Source: Microbacterium sp. ACRRU (lineage in GTDB: Bacteria; Actinomycetota; Actinomycetes; Actinomycetales; Microbacteriaceae). Taken from it: DNA of 34,017 bases. The translations under genes and the position numbers were made by a program. Where the stretch lies: positions 1 to 34,017 of the forward strand of contig NZ_JAKRNI010000030.1 of NCBI RefSeq assembly GCF_022346945.1, given 5' to 3'. The notes under the pieces are model-generated. The model ran no database searches, was not told the DNA's origin, and saw only the letters and a list, made by a program, of their open reading frames with translations. Positions 1 through 8,058 of this stretch are shown in pieces; the stretch's first letter is position 1; every line of letters starts with the position of its first letter.

Positions 1-2
1 CC

Positions 3-1028
3 CCGACGGCTTCTGCCTCCCCCACGGCTGCCCCCCACGCACGGAAAGCGGCACGCGCGGGTGCCTTCGTCCCAACGGCCGTCGGCACATCGGGGAAGCC
101 CCAGCTTCTGCGCGACGTGATCGCGTGCACGACCCCGTCTCAGTTCGTCAACTGGGAGAGCACTCCGCGGGAGGCGCAGCCGCTGACTCCGGGAGCGACC
201 GCTGTGGGGAGCAGGCTCTTCCTGACCGCGGAGAACACCCTCACGTACACCTTCAACTACCGGAACGCCGACAACCGGGTAATCGAAACGAACGTCGCCA
301 GTGTCGTGGGCGGCCAGTCGTACGGAAACGAGTGGACGACGCTCGTGCGCAAGGACGGGCAGGCCTATAGCTGGCATCTTCGCGATAACGACGTCTTCAA
401 GTGGACGGAGGGGAAGTGGCCCAAGGGGACGCGCGCCGTAGGGTTCCACGCGTATCTGACGCCAGCCAAAGACCTGTACTACAAGAACGTGCTCATCGCG
501 CAGAACGTCACCTCCGCGACCGGAGGCCGGATGAACTTCGACGAGACCTGGCTCACTTTCGTCAGCAACGGAGCGGGATACATGTGGTCGGGCGCCTTCT
601 CTCCGCAAGACCTGCCCCCCGGGACCACGCCCTCGGCTAAGCCCACCCTGGAGGATCAGGTTCCTGCGGGAACCAAGGCTGTCGGCGCGCACGCATACCT
701 GTTGCCGGATGGTTCGCTGAAGTATCGCAATTCCGTGATCGCGACGGGCGTGACGTCCGCTCTGGGAGGCACCATGGGTGACTCCTGGCACAGCTGGTTG
801 TCGTACATCTCGAACGGCACGGCGTACACCTACCACCCTTGGCTGTCGTCGCCCCAAACCAACGCCTATTTCCTCCCGAAGGGCACGAAAGTCGTGGGAT
901 TGAAGAGTTATCTCAGCCCCAAGGGCAGCCTCTACTCGAACAGCAGAGAGGTCGCGAGGAACGTCACCAGCGCGAACGGAATCGGCGAGTCGGAGGAACT
1001 CATCACCTTCACGCGCAAGGCTGACTGA
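3..1028 (+). CDS. Exported four-repeat protein, 5'-truncated by window edge
   Basis: The reading frame is open from base 3, so the true start lies outside the window. A GTG at 117 is the first start codon inside it, but the upstream Ala/Pro/Thr-rich codons look like coding linker sequence. From the GTG the protein has 303 residues and consists of four tandem units of about 70-80 residues, starting near residues 26, 104, 185 and 256. Each unit opens with a G-[AT]-x-x-V-G motif, then a hydrophobic strand, a [NY]-x-V-[TA]-S-A-x-G-G-like step, and a W-x-x-[FYL]-[VI]-x-[NK]-G-x-[AG]-Y segment. The periodic Trp/Tyr/Gly pattern suggests a beta-repeat or beta-propeller-like extracellular fold. I do not recognise a named family. 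It is probably secreted or wall-associated, but no signal peptide is visible because the N-terminus is missing. It is convergent with rpsN and separated from it by a strong stem-loop. Confidence 0.72.
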   Translation, partial: PTASASPTAAPHARKAARAGAFVPTAVGTSGKPQLLRDVIACTTPSQFVNWESTPREAQPLTPGATAVGSRLFLTAENTLTYTFNYRNADNRVIETNVASVVGGQSYGNEWTTLVRKDGQAYSWHLRDNDVFKWTEGKWPKGTRAVGFHAYLTPAKDLYYKNVLIAQNVTSATGGRMNFDETWLTFVSNGAGYMWSGAFSPQDLPPGTTPSAKPTLEDQVPAGTKAVGAHAYLLPDGSLKYRNSVIATGVTSALGGTMGDSWHSWLSYISNGTAYTYHPWLSSPQTNAYFLPKGTKVVGLKSYLSPKGSLYSNSREVARNVTSANGIGESEELITFTRKAD

Positions 1029-1060
1029 CCGGGGCAGAGGTCACCCCGGATCGAAAGACG

Positions 1061-1094
1061 AAGGGCGGGGGCTCCTCACGGAACCCCCGCCCTT
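1061..1094. terminator. Bidirectional intrinsic terminator
   Basis: An 11-bp perfect GC-rich stem joins arms 1061-1071 (AAGGGCGGGGG) and 1084-1094 (CCCCCGCCCTT). The 12-nt loop contains an extra TCC/GGA pairing. The AA/TT ends provide a short U run in both directions. It lies between the convergent repeat-protein gene and rpsN and can serve both. Confidence 0.85.
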
Positions 1095-1110
1095 TGCGGT
1101 GAATCGGTGC

Positions 1111-1416
1111 TTACCAGCTCGACTTGGTCACGCCGGGCAGCTCGCCACGGTGCGCCATGTCGCGGAAGCGGACGCGCGAGACGCCGAACTTCGTCAGCAC
1201 GCCACGGGGGCGGCCGTCGATGACGTCGCGGCTGCGCACGCGCGCGGGCGACGCGTTGCGGGGCAGCTTCTGCAGGCCCACGCGGGCGGCCTCGCGGGCC
1301 TCTTCGGTCGCGTTGGGGTCGACCAGGGTCTTCTTCAGCTCGGCGCGCTTCGCGGCGTAGCGCTCGACGACGACCTTGCGCTGCTCGTTGCGCGCGATCT
1401 TGCTCTTCTTAGCCAT
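1111..1416 (-). CDS. rpsN: 30S ribosomal protein S14, zinc-free (C-) type
   Basis: This 101-residue long-form S14 begins [13 protein letters not shown] and contains the family signature around residues 62-90 ([12 protein letters not shown], then [12 protein letters not shown]). It is a small-subunit head protein that contacts 16S rRNA. The two CxxC pairs of the short zinc-ribbon S14 are absent, so this is the C-minus form, which needs no zinc. It starts 2 nt after the rpmG stop codon and is the last gene of the rpmB-rpmG-rpsN unit. In many actinobacteria such C-minus S14/L33/L28 sets are repressed by Zur and replace zinc-containing copies during zinc starvation. Whether a C-plus copy exists elsewhere cannot be seen here. 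Confidence 0.95.
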   Translation of the reverse strand: MAKKSKIARNEQRKVVVERYAAKRAELKKTLVDPNATEEAREAARVGLQKLPRNASPARVRSRDVIDGRPRGVLTKFGVSRVRFRDMAHRGELPGVTKSSW

Positions 1417-1418
1417 GC

Positions 1419-1589
1419 TTAGCGCTCCTCTCGGAAGTCGACGTGCTTACGGACCACGGGGTCGTACTTCTTCAGCACGATGCGGTCGGGGTTGTTGCGG
1501 CGGTTCTTGCGCGTCACGTAGGTGTACCCCGTGCCGGCGGTCGAACGCAGCTTGATGATCGGACGGACGTCCTGAGCCTTCTTCGCCAT
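1419..1589 (-). CDS. rpmG: 50S ribosomal protein L33, zinc-free (C-) type
   Basis: This 56-residue protein was read directly from the reverse strand: start ATG at 1589, stop TAA at 1419-1421. It begins [19 protein letters not shown] and continues with the L33 core [14 protein letters not shown] and [12 protein letters not shown]. Canonical zinc-binding L33 has two CxxC motifs; here there is no cysteine at all, so it is the C-minus version. The start codon overlaps the rpmB stop codon by one base (TAATG), which implies translational coupling. The protein is a peripheral large-subunit component near the E site. Confidence 0.95.
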   Translation of the reverse strand: MAKKAQDVRPIIKLRSTAGTGYTYVTRKNRRNNPDRIVLKKYDPVVRKHVDFREER

Positions 1590-1825
1590 TACAGCTTCAC
1601 GCCCTTCGCCTGCAGGTCACGGACGACGGCTTCGATACCGCGAGCGTCGATGACCTTGATGCCCTTCGCCGAGACGTTGAGCTTGATGTTGCGACCCAGC
1701 GACGGAACGAAGTAGGTCTTCTTCTGCACGTTCGGGTCGAAGCGGCGCTTCGTCCGGCGGTGCGAGTGCGAGATGTTGTGACCGAAGCCGGGAACCGCTC
1801 CAGTCACCTGGCACACTGCTGCCAT
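1589..1825 (-). CDS. rpmB: 50S ribosomal protein L28
   Basis: This 78-residue protein begins [20 protein letters not shown], followed by the L28 motif [15 protein letters not shown] and the C-terminal segment [18 protein letters not shown] longer open frame reaches 1960, but the ATG at 1825 has a strong Shine-Dalgarno sequence (AAGGAG, 8 nt upstream) and matches the normal L28 length. Only one cysteine remains at the site where zinc-binding L28 has paired cysteines, so it is classed as C-minus. It heads a three-gene unit with rpmG and rpsN and has its own 139-nt leader downstream of the glycosylase gene. Confidence 0.95.
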   Translation of the reverse strand: MAAVCQVTGAVPGFGHNISHSHRRTKRRFDPNVQKKTYFVPSLGRNIKLNVSAKGIKVIDARGIEAVVRDLQAKGVKL

Positions 1826-1848
1826 GGTGATGTCTCCTTCTGTACCGT

Positions 1849-1961
1849 GACACCGGACGGTGCCACCCAAGATCCCTTGTCTGCACCCCCGTCCGGGCAC
1901 AGCGCGAAGCCGGGATCGGAAGAAGGGGTACGTACTGCGTGCTGGAGTGCGCGCAGACAAG
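1849..1961 (-). promoter_or_regulatory. Structured 5' leader of rpmB-rpmG-rpsN (candidate)
   Basis: Two inverted repeats fill the gap between the glycosylase stop and rpmB. A 9-bp perfect pair (CTTGTCTGC at 1876-1884 and GCAGACAAG at 1953-1961, extendable by G-U and G-C pairs) closes a loop of about 68 nt. A smaller hairpin with a 4-nt loop (1849-1864) sits just upstream of the Shine-Dalgarno sequence. No match to the zinc-box seen at znuA was found here. The leader could be an autoregulatory ribosomal-protein leader or a terminator for the upstream gene. Confidence 0.35.
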
Positions 1962-1964
1962 CGA

Positions 1965-2666
1965 TCAGTCTAGCACGTCCGGCGTGTCGCCTTGACGGGC
2001 CGCCGCTTCGGCGGCTCCGCGCCCCCAGCGGAACACCGACACGGTCGGGTCGCCCGCGATCCAGAACCGCCACGGGAAGGCATCCGTGCCCGCGATGCCG
2101 GCCACGCCCACCCGGGGCCCCGAAGCGATGACGTCGAAGGGCCGCTCCGGCAGCAACAGACGCGCCCGCGCACCCGCACGCTCCGCGCCGGTGACCGCGT
2201 CGATCCCGTCGTGCACCGGATGCCGCAAGCCCACCGCATCCCCCAGCCGTCCGGGTCCGCGCGCGAGGTCACGCGGCGCGCGCACGACACCGCCGCGTTC
2301 GCGGCGCCGACGTTCCGCGACGTCGGCGCCCTCGATCACCTCGCCGCCACGCAGCAGCACACCGCCCGCGACGCCGTCGGGGCCGCACACGACGTTCACG
2401 CACGAGTGGATGCCATGGCTCAGGTACACGTAGAGGTGTCCGGGCTCGCCCCACATCGTCGCGTTGCGCGCGGTCGGTCCGCCGCGCGCGTGCGAGCCGG
2501 GATCGGGCCGGTCGCCCGTGCCGAGCCCGTGATACGCCTCCACCTCGCTGATGCGCAGGACGACGCGCTCCCCTCCCACGACCGTTTCCAGATGCGCGCC
2601 GAGCAGGAGCGGCGCGACCTCGACCGGCAGGGCGGCGAGATCGTCACGCGTCGCCGGTCGTGTCAT
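1965..2666 (-). CDS. mpg: DNA-3-methyladenine glycosylase (AAG/MPG family)
   Basis: This 233-residue enzyme removes alkylated and deaminated purines in base excision repair. Family hallmarks are clear: E-x-E-A-Y-H-G at residues 41-46, with the presumed catalytic Glu43 and a flanking Tyr45; [16 protein letters not shown] at 58-72, with the conserved His59; and [19 protein letters not shown] at 76-93. The length is normal for the bacterial family. The ATG at 2666 overlaps the upstream stop (ATGA at 2663-2666). A GTG 7 codons earlier would force a longer overlap and is less likely. Its place at the end of the zinc block is probably only transcriptional convenience, since the family is metal-independent. 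Confidence 0.9.
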   Translation of the reverse strand: MTRPATRDDLAALPVEVAPLLLGAHLETVVGGERVVLRISEVEAYHGLGTGDRPDPGSHARGGPTARNATMWGEPGHLYVYLSHGIHSCVNVVCGPDGVAGGVLLRGGEVIEGADVAERRRRERGGVVRAPRDLARGPGRLGDAVGLRHPVHDGIDAVTGAERAGARARLLLPERPFDVIASGPRVGVAGIAGTDAFPWRFWIAGDPTVSVFRWGRGAAEAAARQGDTPDVLD

Positions 2667-4069
2667 CCGGGAGGCACCTGGCACCACGACAGGTCGAAGC
2701 CCTGCAGGGCGGCGAGCTCCTGCCCGGTGTCGATCTCGACGAGGTGGGTCTGCAAGCGCCCCGGAAGGGGCAGCTGGTAGCGGTCGAACGGGTTGTCGAT
2801 CGCCTGCGGGGCGATGAGGACAGCGGCGTAGCGGCCGCTCGGCGACACGCAGGTCTGCAGCACCGTGTCGGTCCCGGGCACTTCGAGGAGCGGGCGCACC
2901 GCGCCCTCGGTGTCGACGTGCCCGATCGTGGTCGCCCGATACGCGCCCCCGGCGTCGATGTCAGCGAACGACCGGATCGTGCCGGCGCCCTCGCCGGGCA
3001 CGGGCGTCGCGCGACCGGCCATGCCGGGTGGGTTCACCGGCTCCTCCAGCGCCTCCTCGGAACCGTCGGTGAGGTTGATCTCGCGGATGCCCTCCAAGCG
3101 CTCGACGATCGCGACCGCGGACCCGCGCGCGATGCCGTCGATCGATAGGGCGCTGCCGAGAGGCGCCGCGTTGCCGCCCTCGGCGTCGGTCAGCAGCAGG
3201 CGGGAGTCGAACGTGAGCACGAGCATGCTGTCGGTGTCGGGCACAAAGCGCCAGTCCGCGACGCGCACGTCGCCGCCGTTCAAGCCGACCTCGACCGGTG
3301 GTGCATCATCGCCCGCGGACGCCGTGAAGAGCTTGCTCTCGCGTCCGCCCGCGGCGCCCAGGGTGGCATCCGAGAACGTGAAGCCCACGCGCTCACCCCG
3401 GTCGGCGGACTGCAGGTTCGACACGAATCCCGGCCCGGGAAGGGCGATGTCGCGCGCGTTCTGTCCGTCGAGGTCGGTGACGATGACACGAGCGCGATCG
3501 CCCTCGCGCACCGAGACGACGAGGTGGTTGGCGGTGGCGCGGTAGTCCTCGATGTGCTCGTGCGTGAAGACGGGGAGGCCCGCCTCGCCGCGGAGGTCGG
3601 TGCGGAAGATGGTGTCGCCGTCCGCGGTGCCGCGCTGCATCAGGAACGCCTGCAGCGGCGGGGTGCGGAAGGTCTCGGTCAACGTGGCGCCGGGGCCGGC
3701 GCCCAGCCCGCGCACGTCGCGGACGGTCACGCGGTAGTCGGAGTCGTCGCGCAGCGGCAGCGTGAACCGGATGCCGACGCTGCGCCCCGAGGTGTCGACG
3801 GTGAATGGCGTCGCCGGCTCCACCTCGACCTGCGCGGGGTCGACGTCTTCGAGCGACTGCGTGGTGGTGAGGATGACGCGGGCCCCGGATGCCGCGACGG
3901 CGGCGTCGGGGTCGACCTGCACGTCCGTGACGCGCGGTCCCTGCGCGACCGAAACGACACCGCCGACGCCCCCGACGAGGAGGAGCACGCCCAGCACCGC
4001 CGCGAAGGCGAGGACGAACCCCCGCCCGCGGCGCCGGCGCGCGCGCCCGCGACGGGAATCAGTACTCAT
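2663..4069 (-). CDS. Membrane-anchored exported protein, possible beta-propeller
   Basis: The 468-residue product has an Arg-rich cytoplasmic start (residues 6-16), one hydrophobic segment (about 17-42), and a long extracytoplasmic part. After the anchor comes an Ig/Big-like strand region (about 45-135). The remainder has repeated short beta-strand blocks with D-x-x-G turns, for example VIVTDLDGQNARDI, that resemble WD40/YVTN-type propeller blades. No catalytic motif was identified. It overlaps the upstream TIGR03943 gene by 11 nt and the downstream glycosylase gene by 4 nt, so it is translated with the zinc-associated operon. A role in metal handling at the envelope is inferred only from position. 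Confidence 0.7.
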   Translation of the reverse strand: MSTDSRRGRARRRRGRGFVLAFAAVLGVLLLVGGVGGVVSVAQGPRVTDVQVDPDAAVAASGARVILTTTQSLEDVDPAQVEVEPATPFTVDTSGRSVGIRFTLPLRDDSDYRVTVRDVRGLGAGPGATLTETFRTPPLQAFLMQRGTADGDTIFRTDLRGEAGLPVFTHEHIEDYRATANHLVVSVREGDRARVIVTDLDGQNARDIALPGPGFVSNLQSADRGERVGFTFSDATLGAAGGRESKLFTASAGDDAPPVEVGLNGGDVRVADWRFVPDTDSMLVLTFDSRLLLTDAEGGNAAPLGSALSIDGIARGSAVAIVERLEGIREINLTDGSEEALEEPVNPPGMAGRATPVPGEGAGTIRSFADIDAGGAYRATTIGHVDTEGAVRPLLEVPGTDTVLQTCVSPSGRYAAVLIAPQAIDNPFDRYQLPLPGRLQTHLVEIDTGQELAALQGFDLSWCQVPPG

Positions 4070-4916
4070 ACGGGTCCGCCGGCTCGTCGATCGTCGCCAC
4101 CTGATCGGCGCGCACCTCGAGCGCCCCGTCGCCGGTGGAACGGACCGTTCCGGTCACCGTCACCCACTGCCCCGTCGAGGGAGCTGATCCCGAGGCGGTG
4201 ATGGGCAGGCGCGCGGTCTGCGCGTCGATCACGCAGTGCGTGATGACCAGGCGCGTGAGGTCGAAGGTCGCGCCGTCCTCCCCCGGGGTGATGAAGCCGG
4301 TGAGGGTGACCGGCTTACCGTCGAACGTCTCGGGGTTGGTCGCGTGCGCGAAGATCGCCGACCAGTCGCCGATGCCGAACGTCGAGGTGTCGCCCGAGGC
4401 GGCGAGAGTCACGACGTCGGACCCGGCGAACAACGGCGGCGCACCGACGTCGCGCGAGACCGCGAGCTCGGCCGACAGCGAGGCGGGCGGTGTCAGCAGC
4501 ACCGCGATGACCGCCCCCGAGGCGAGGAGCCCGCCGCTGAACGCCGCGACACCCGCGGGCGTCAGCCGCGGCCGCGCCGCCAGATGGTCGTGGGCGGCAC
4601 GGTCGTGCGCGTCCCACGCGTCGGTGTGCTCGTGGTCCGCGTGCGCGAAGGCCTCGCGGCGGGCGCGCGCGGGGGCCGGAGCGTGCCCGTGCTCGTGGTC
4701 GTGCCCATGGTCGGCCTCGGCTCCCAGGGGCAGCGCGAAGGTCGCGACGGAACCGAGCAGGGCAACGAAGGCCATCCCGACGGCGAACCACGCCGAGTCG
4801 GGGTTGATGTACAGGGCGATGCGGCCGGTGAGCCACAGCGCGATCGTGGTGACCGACAGGCAGGCGGTGAGACCGACCCCCAGCCATCGCGTGGCGAGAG
4901 CAGACGTTCTAGACAA
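4059..4916 (-). CDS. TIGR03943/DUF1980 family membrane protein with His-rich loop
   Basis: The 285-residue protein has two N-terminal hydrophobic segments (about 12-32 and 43-64). A His/Asp-rich loop (residues about 69-110, including DHGHDHEHGH and HADHEHTDAWDAHD) and a further hydrophobic stretch (about 121-143) follow. The C-terminal extracytoplasmic domain contains the family motif region TLTGFIT and the segment RLVITHCVIDAQT. This family is the usual partner of DUF318 (YraQ/YcgR-like) permeases, and that permease lies directly upstream with an 8-nt overlap. The histidine loop is consistent with binding zinc or another divalent metal. The transported substrate is not established by the sequence. 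Confidence 0.85.
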   Translation of the reverse strand: MSRTSALATRWLGVGLTACLSVTTIALWLTGRIALYINPDSAWFAVGMAFVALLGSVATFALPLGAEADHGHDHEHGHAPAPARARREAFAHADHEHTDAWDAHDRAAHDHLAARPRLTPAGVAAFSGGLLASGAVIAVLLTPPASLSAELAVSRDVGAPPLFAGSDVVTLAASGDTSTFGIGDWSAIFAHATNPETFDGKPVTLTGFITPGEDGATFDLTRLVITHCVIDAQTARLPITASGSAPSTGQWVTVTGTVRSTGDGALEVRADQVATIDEPADPYEY

Positions 4917-5943
4917 GGAGGTTCACCACCGTTCCGAGAGCGAAGGCGGCCAGAACGACCACCGCGGTGATGCCCACGAGAACACGCGTCGTGAAGGTCG
5001 TGCGCAGCAGCGCGTACAGCTTGAGGTCGACGACGGGCCCCACGACGAGGAACGCCACGAGCGAACCCGGCGTGAACGTCGACGCGAACGAGAGCGCGAA
5101 GAACGCGTCGACGTTCGAGCACAGCGACACCACCACCGCCAGCAGCATCATCGCCGCGATGGACAGCGCGGGATCGGACCCGATCGCCAGCAGGGCGCTG
5201 CGAGGGATGAGCACCTGCACCGCACCCGCGATCAGCGAGCCGATGATGAGAGCCGGCATCACCGACCGGAGCTCGACCACCAACTGCGCGAGCGAACGGC
5301 GCCCACGGCCGCCGCGCTCCTGCACGACGATCTCGCACGTCTCGAGGAAACGCTCGGTGAGCAGCTTGTCGGGGTCGGGGTGTCGGCTGTAGAGCCAGCC
5401 GATGAGGTTGGCGATGAGGAACCCGCCGATCAGGCGAGCGACCAGGATGCCATCGCTGAAACCGAACGCCGCGTGCGTGCTGATGATCACGATGGGGTTC
5501 ACGATCGGCGCCGCCACGAGGAACGTCAGGGTGTCGGACACGCCGAACCCCCGCATGAGCAGGCCGCGGGCGAACGGCACGTTCCCGCACTCGCACACCG
5601 GGATGAACATGCCGAGCAGGGACAGCACCGCGCGGCGCGCCCACGGGGTGCGTGGCATCCAACGCTCGATCGCGCCGGGCGGCACCCACACCTGCACGAT
5701 GATCGACAGCAGCACGCCCAACACGACGAACGGAAGCGACTCGATGAGGACGCTCAGGGCGAGGGTGAGACCGTCTTGCGCCCGCGTCGGGAGCGGCGCG
5801 GGGAAGAACGTCGGCGCGAGCGCGTCGACGAGGAAGAGCCCGGTGATGACGACGACACCCAGGCCGAGCGCGACGAGGGTGCGGGAGACGCCGGACCGCG
5901 GGGGTGCCGGCGCGGCGGATCGACTAGTCGTCGCCACGCTCAC
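4909..5943 (-). CDS. DUF318 (YraQ/YcgR-like) permease
   Basis: This 344-residue polytopic membrane protein has about eight hydrophobic segments arranged in two halves. The first half carries the family hallmark PVCECGNVPFARGLLMRG (residues 115-132, with Cys117 and Cys119), followed by FLVAAPIVNPIVIIST. The second half has the matching SLCSNVDAFFALSF and PVVDLKLYALL blocks. The start is a GTG at 5943 that overlaps the zur reading frame by 20 nt; an in-frame GTG at 5937 is an alternative. With the downstream TIGR03943 partner and zur immediately upstream it probably forms a zinc-regulated transport complex, either import or efflux. The direction cannot be told from sequence. Confidence 0.87.
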   Translation of the reverse strand: MSVATTSRSAAPAPPRSGVSRTLVALGLGVVVITGLFLVDALAPTFFPAPLPTRAQDGLTLALSVLIESLPFVVLGVLLSIIVQVWVPPGAIERWMPRTPWARRAVLSLLGMFIPVCECGNVPFARGLLMRGFGVSDTLTFLVAAPIVNPIVIISTHAAFGFSDGILVARLIGGFLIANLIGWLYSRHPDPDKLLTERFLETCEIVVQERGGRGRRSLAQLVVELRSVMPALIIGSLIAGAVQVLIPRSALLAIGSDPALSIAAMMLLAVVVSLCSNVDAFFALSFASTFTPGSLVAFLVVGPVVDLKLYALLRTTFTTRVLVGITAVVVLAAFALGTVVNLLV

Positions 5944-6337
5944 GAGCGCGCGCCTGCGCGCAGGAGGCGCAGACGCCGAAGATGTCGACCACGTGCTCGG
6001 CCTCGGAGAAGCCGTGTTGCGCGGCGGTGCGCTGCGCCCACTCCTCGACCGCGTCGGCCTCGATCTCGACGGCGACGCCGCACGATCGGCAGATCAGGTG
6101 GTGGTGGTGGCCGCGCGTCGCGCAGGCGCGGAACAGGTTCTCGCCCTCGGGACTCTGCAGCGAGTCCGCGTCGCCCTGGGCGGCGAGGCCCGCGAGCGCG
6201 CGGTAGACGGTGGCGAGGCCGATACCGGTGTTCTCGTCGCGCAGAGTGGCGTGCAGCGACTGCGCGCTGACGAAGCCGCCCGCATCGGCGAGCGCCTCGC
6301 GGACGCGCTCGCGCTGCCACGTGTTGCGCTGAACCAT
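5924..6337 (-). CDS. zur: Fur-family transcriptional repressor, probably Zur
   Basis: This 137-residue Fur-family regulator has an N-terminal winged helix (about 1-75, with GIGLATVYRALAGL as recognition region). Its dimerisation and metal domain carries HHHH at 77-80, CRSC at 83-86, His108, His115, and CASC at 123-126; these are the structural-zinc cysteines and the sensory ligands. Its position between znuACB and a metal-permease pair favours zinc sensing over iron sensing. With zinc bound it would repress the importer genes. A TAGACT -10 box lies exactly 7 nt before the ATG and no Shine-Dalgarno sequence is present, so a leaderless transcript independent of znuB is likely. Confidence 0.9.
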   Translation of the reverse strand: MVQRNTWQRERVREALADAGGFVSAQSLHATLRDENTGIGLATVYRALAGLAAQGDADSLQSPEGENLFRACATRGHHHHLICRSCGVAVEIEADAVEEWAQRTAAQHGFSEAEHVVDIFGVCASCAQARARERGDD

Positions 6338-6344
6338 GGCTGCG

Positions 6345-6350
6345 AGTCTA
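6345..6350 (-). promoter_or_regulatory. Putative -10 box of leaderless zur transcript
   Basis: The hexamer TAGACT (TAnnnT) is followed by 7 nt and then the zur ATG. This is the spacing at which transcription would begin at the start codon. It lies in the 48-nt gap after znuB, so zur can be expressed both from the znu operon and alone. Confidence 0.5.
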
Positions 6351-6385
6351 GCGACGCGACCGGTGAATCGGCTGGGGACGCCGGG

Positions 6386-7246
6386 CTACAGCGCCCTCGT
6401 CGTGCGGTCGCGGCGCGCACCGACGACGCGGCACACGAGGTAGATCGCGAACGAGATCGTCGTGATGTACGGGCTCACCGGCAGCGTGCCGGCGACGGCC
6501 AGCAGAACACCGCCCACCGCCGAGACGAATCCGAACACCGCCGCGAGCAGCGGTACCGACAGCGGACCGGATGCCACGCGCATCGCCGCCGCCGCCGGGG
6601 TGACCAGCAGCGCCATCACGAGGAGCGCGCCGATGATGTGCACCGCCACGGCGACGATGAGCCCGAGCAGCAGCATGAACCCGAGCGACACGGCCGTCGT
6701 GGGCACTCCTCGCGCCGCGGCGGACTGGGGGTCGAGGGAGTCGAACCGCAGCGGCCGCCAGATCATCAGCAGCGCCACGAGCACCGCCAGACCGATCACG
6801 ACGAGCCAGCCCAGCTGTGCGCTCTGTACCGAGACGATCTGCCCCGTGAGGAGACTGAACCGAGTGGCGCTGCGCCCGTTGTAGAGCGACAGGCACAGGA
6901 TGCCGACACCCAGGCCGAACGGCATGAGCACCCCGATGATGGAGTTGCGGTCGCGGGCGCGGGCTCCGAGCAGACCGATGATCGCCGCCGCGATGAGCGA
7001 CCCCACGATCGACCCCGAGACGACGTCGACGCCGATGAGGAGGGCCACCGCTGCGCCGGCGAACGAGAGCTCGCTGATGCCGTGTACCGCGAAGGCCATG
7101 TCGCGCTGCATGACGAAGACGCCGATGAGACCGCCGACCAAGCCGAGCACAGCGCCGGCGTAGACGGAGTTCTGCACCAGCTCGAGGATCGCGCCGTATT
7201 GGCTCACGCCGCCGAACAGCGCGTCGCCGACGTCGGACCAGTTCAT
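6386..7246 (-). CDS. znuB: Zinc ABC transporter permease
   Basis: The 286-residue integral membrane subunit belongs to the ABC-3 (ZnuB/MntB) family, with about eight hydrophobic helices. Family-typical stretches include RDMAFAVHGISELSFAGAA (about 48-66), LYNGRSATRFSLLTGQIVS and AVAVHIIGALLVMALLVTPAAAA (around 200-222). It forms the membrane channel through which zinc delivered by ZnuA enters the cytoplasm, powered by ZnuC. The start codon overlaps the znuC stop (ATGA), so the two are translationally coupled. Confidence 0.92.
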   Translation of the reverse strand: MNWSDVGDALFGGVSQYGAILELVQNSVYAGAVLGLVGGLIGVFVMQRDMAFAVHGISELSFAGAAVALLIGVDVVSGSIVGSLIAAAIIGLLGARARDRNSIIGVLMPFGLGVGILCLSLYNGRSATRFSLLTGQIVSVQSAQLGWLVVIGLAVLVALLMIWRPLRFDSLDPQSAAARGVPTTAVSLGFMLLLGLIVAVAVHIIGALLVMALLVTPAAAAMRVASGPLSVPLLAAVFGFVSAVGGVLLAVAGTLPVSPYITTISFAIYLVCRVVGARRDRTTRAL

Positions 7247-8058
7247 GCGTCGTCCTCGTCGTGGTGGTGGTGATGCGCTTCGTCGGCATCCGGTGCCCCC
7301 ACGACGACCAATCGACCGCCGGCCCGCGTCACGTAGACCGGTGCGCCGTAGAGGGAGGTCAGCGTCTCGGAGGTGAGCACTTCTTCGGGGGTGCCGAGCG
7401 TGAAGCGCCCGTGAGCGATGTAGAGAATGCGGTCCACGAGCGAGAGCACGGGGTTGATGTCGTGCGTGACCAGCAGCACGGCGGCGTCACGCTCGCGACG
7501 GTGCCGATCGATGAGCCGTACGACCGCCTGCTGGTTGGCCAGATCGAGGCTCGTCAGCGGCTCGTCGCACAGCAGCAGACGCGGGTCGTCGGCGAGCGCC
7601 TGTCCGACACGCAGGCGCTGCTGTTCGCCGCCGGAGAGGAGACCCACGGGGCGATCGGCGAACTCCGCCGCCCCGACGGCTTCGAGCAGCTCATCGATGC
7701 GGGCCCGGTCCTTCGCGCGCGACAACGGCATCCCGAATCGGTGGCCGTCGACGCCGAGCCCGACGATGTCCCGGCCGCGCAGAGGGGTCTCGCGCGGGAG
7801 GGGACGCTGCTGCGGGACGTACCCGATGCGCCGGTTCCCCGCCCGGCGAACGGGCGCGCCGAGCGCGTCGATCGTTCCGCCGCTGAGCCGCTCGAGTCCG
7901 AGGATCGCGCGCAACAGGGTCGTCTTCCCCGAACCGCTGGGGCCGAGGACCGCAACGAGCTCGCCGGGCCCGACCTCGAGGTCGAGCCCGGACCACAGCT
8001 CGCGTCCGCCGCGCTCGAGAGCGGCTCCGCGAATACGCAGGGGTGGGGCGTCGCTCAC
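7243..8058 (-). CDS. znuC: Zinc ABC transporter ATP-binding protein
   Basis: The 271-residue ATPase contains Walker A GPSGSGKT (39-46), a Q-loop in YVPQQRP, the ABC signature LSGGEQQR (140-147), Walker B LLLCDEP (160-166) and the switch histidine in VTHD (His198). The C-terminus ends in a short His/Asp tail (HHHHHDEDD) that may sense or buffer zinc. The open frame extends to 8103, but the GTG at 8058 forms a GTGA overlap with the znuA stop and gives a standard N-terminus. It drives zinc import with ZnuA and ZnuB. Confidence 0.92.
   Translation of the reverse strand: MSDAPPLRIRGAALERGGRELWSGLDLEVGPGELVAVLGPSGSGKTTLLRAILGLERLSGGTIDALGAPVRRAGNRRIGYVPQQRPLPRETPLRGRDIVGLGVDGHRFGMPLSRAKDRARIDELLEAVGAAEFADRPVGLLSGGEQQRLRVGQALADDPRLLLCDEPLTSLDLANQQAVVRLIDRHRRERDAAVLLVTHDINPVLSLVDRILYIAHGRFTLGTPEEVLTSETLTSLYGAPVYVTRAGGRLVVVGAPDADEAHHHHHDEDDA

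Noticed and set aside
1851..1862. CACCGGACGGTG considered as a Zur box for rpmB
   Set aside because: It is GC-rich, too short and unlike the AT-rich palindrome at znuA; it is better explained as a hairpin.
4135..6270. 711-codon plus-strand open frame opposite the zinc permease genes
   Set aside because: It is Arg/His/Asp-rich shadow sequence typical of high-GC antisense frames and lies opposite three recognisable genes.
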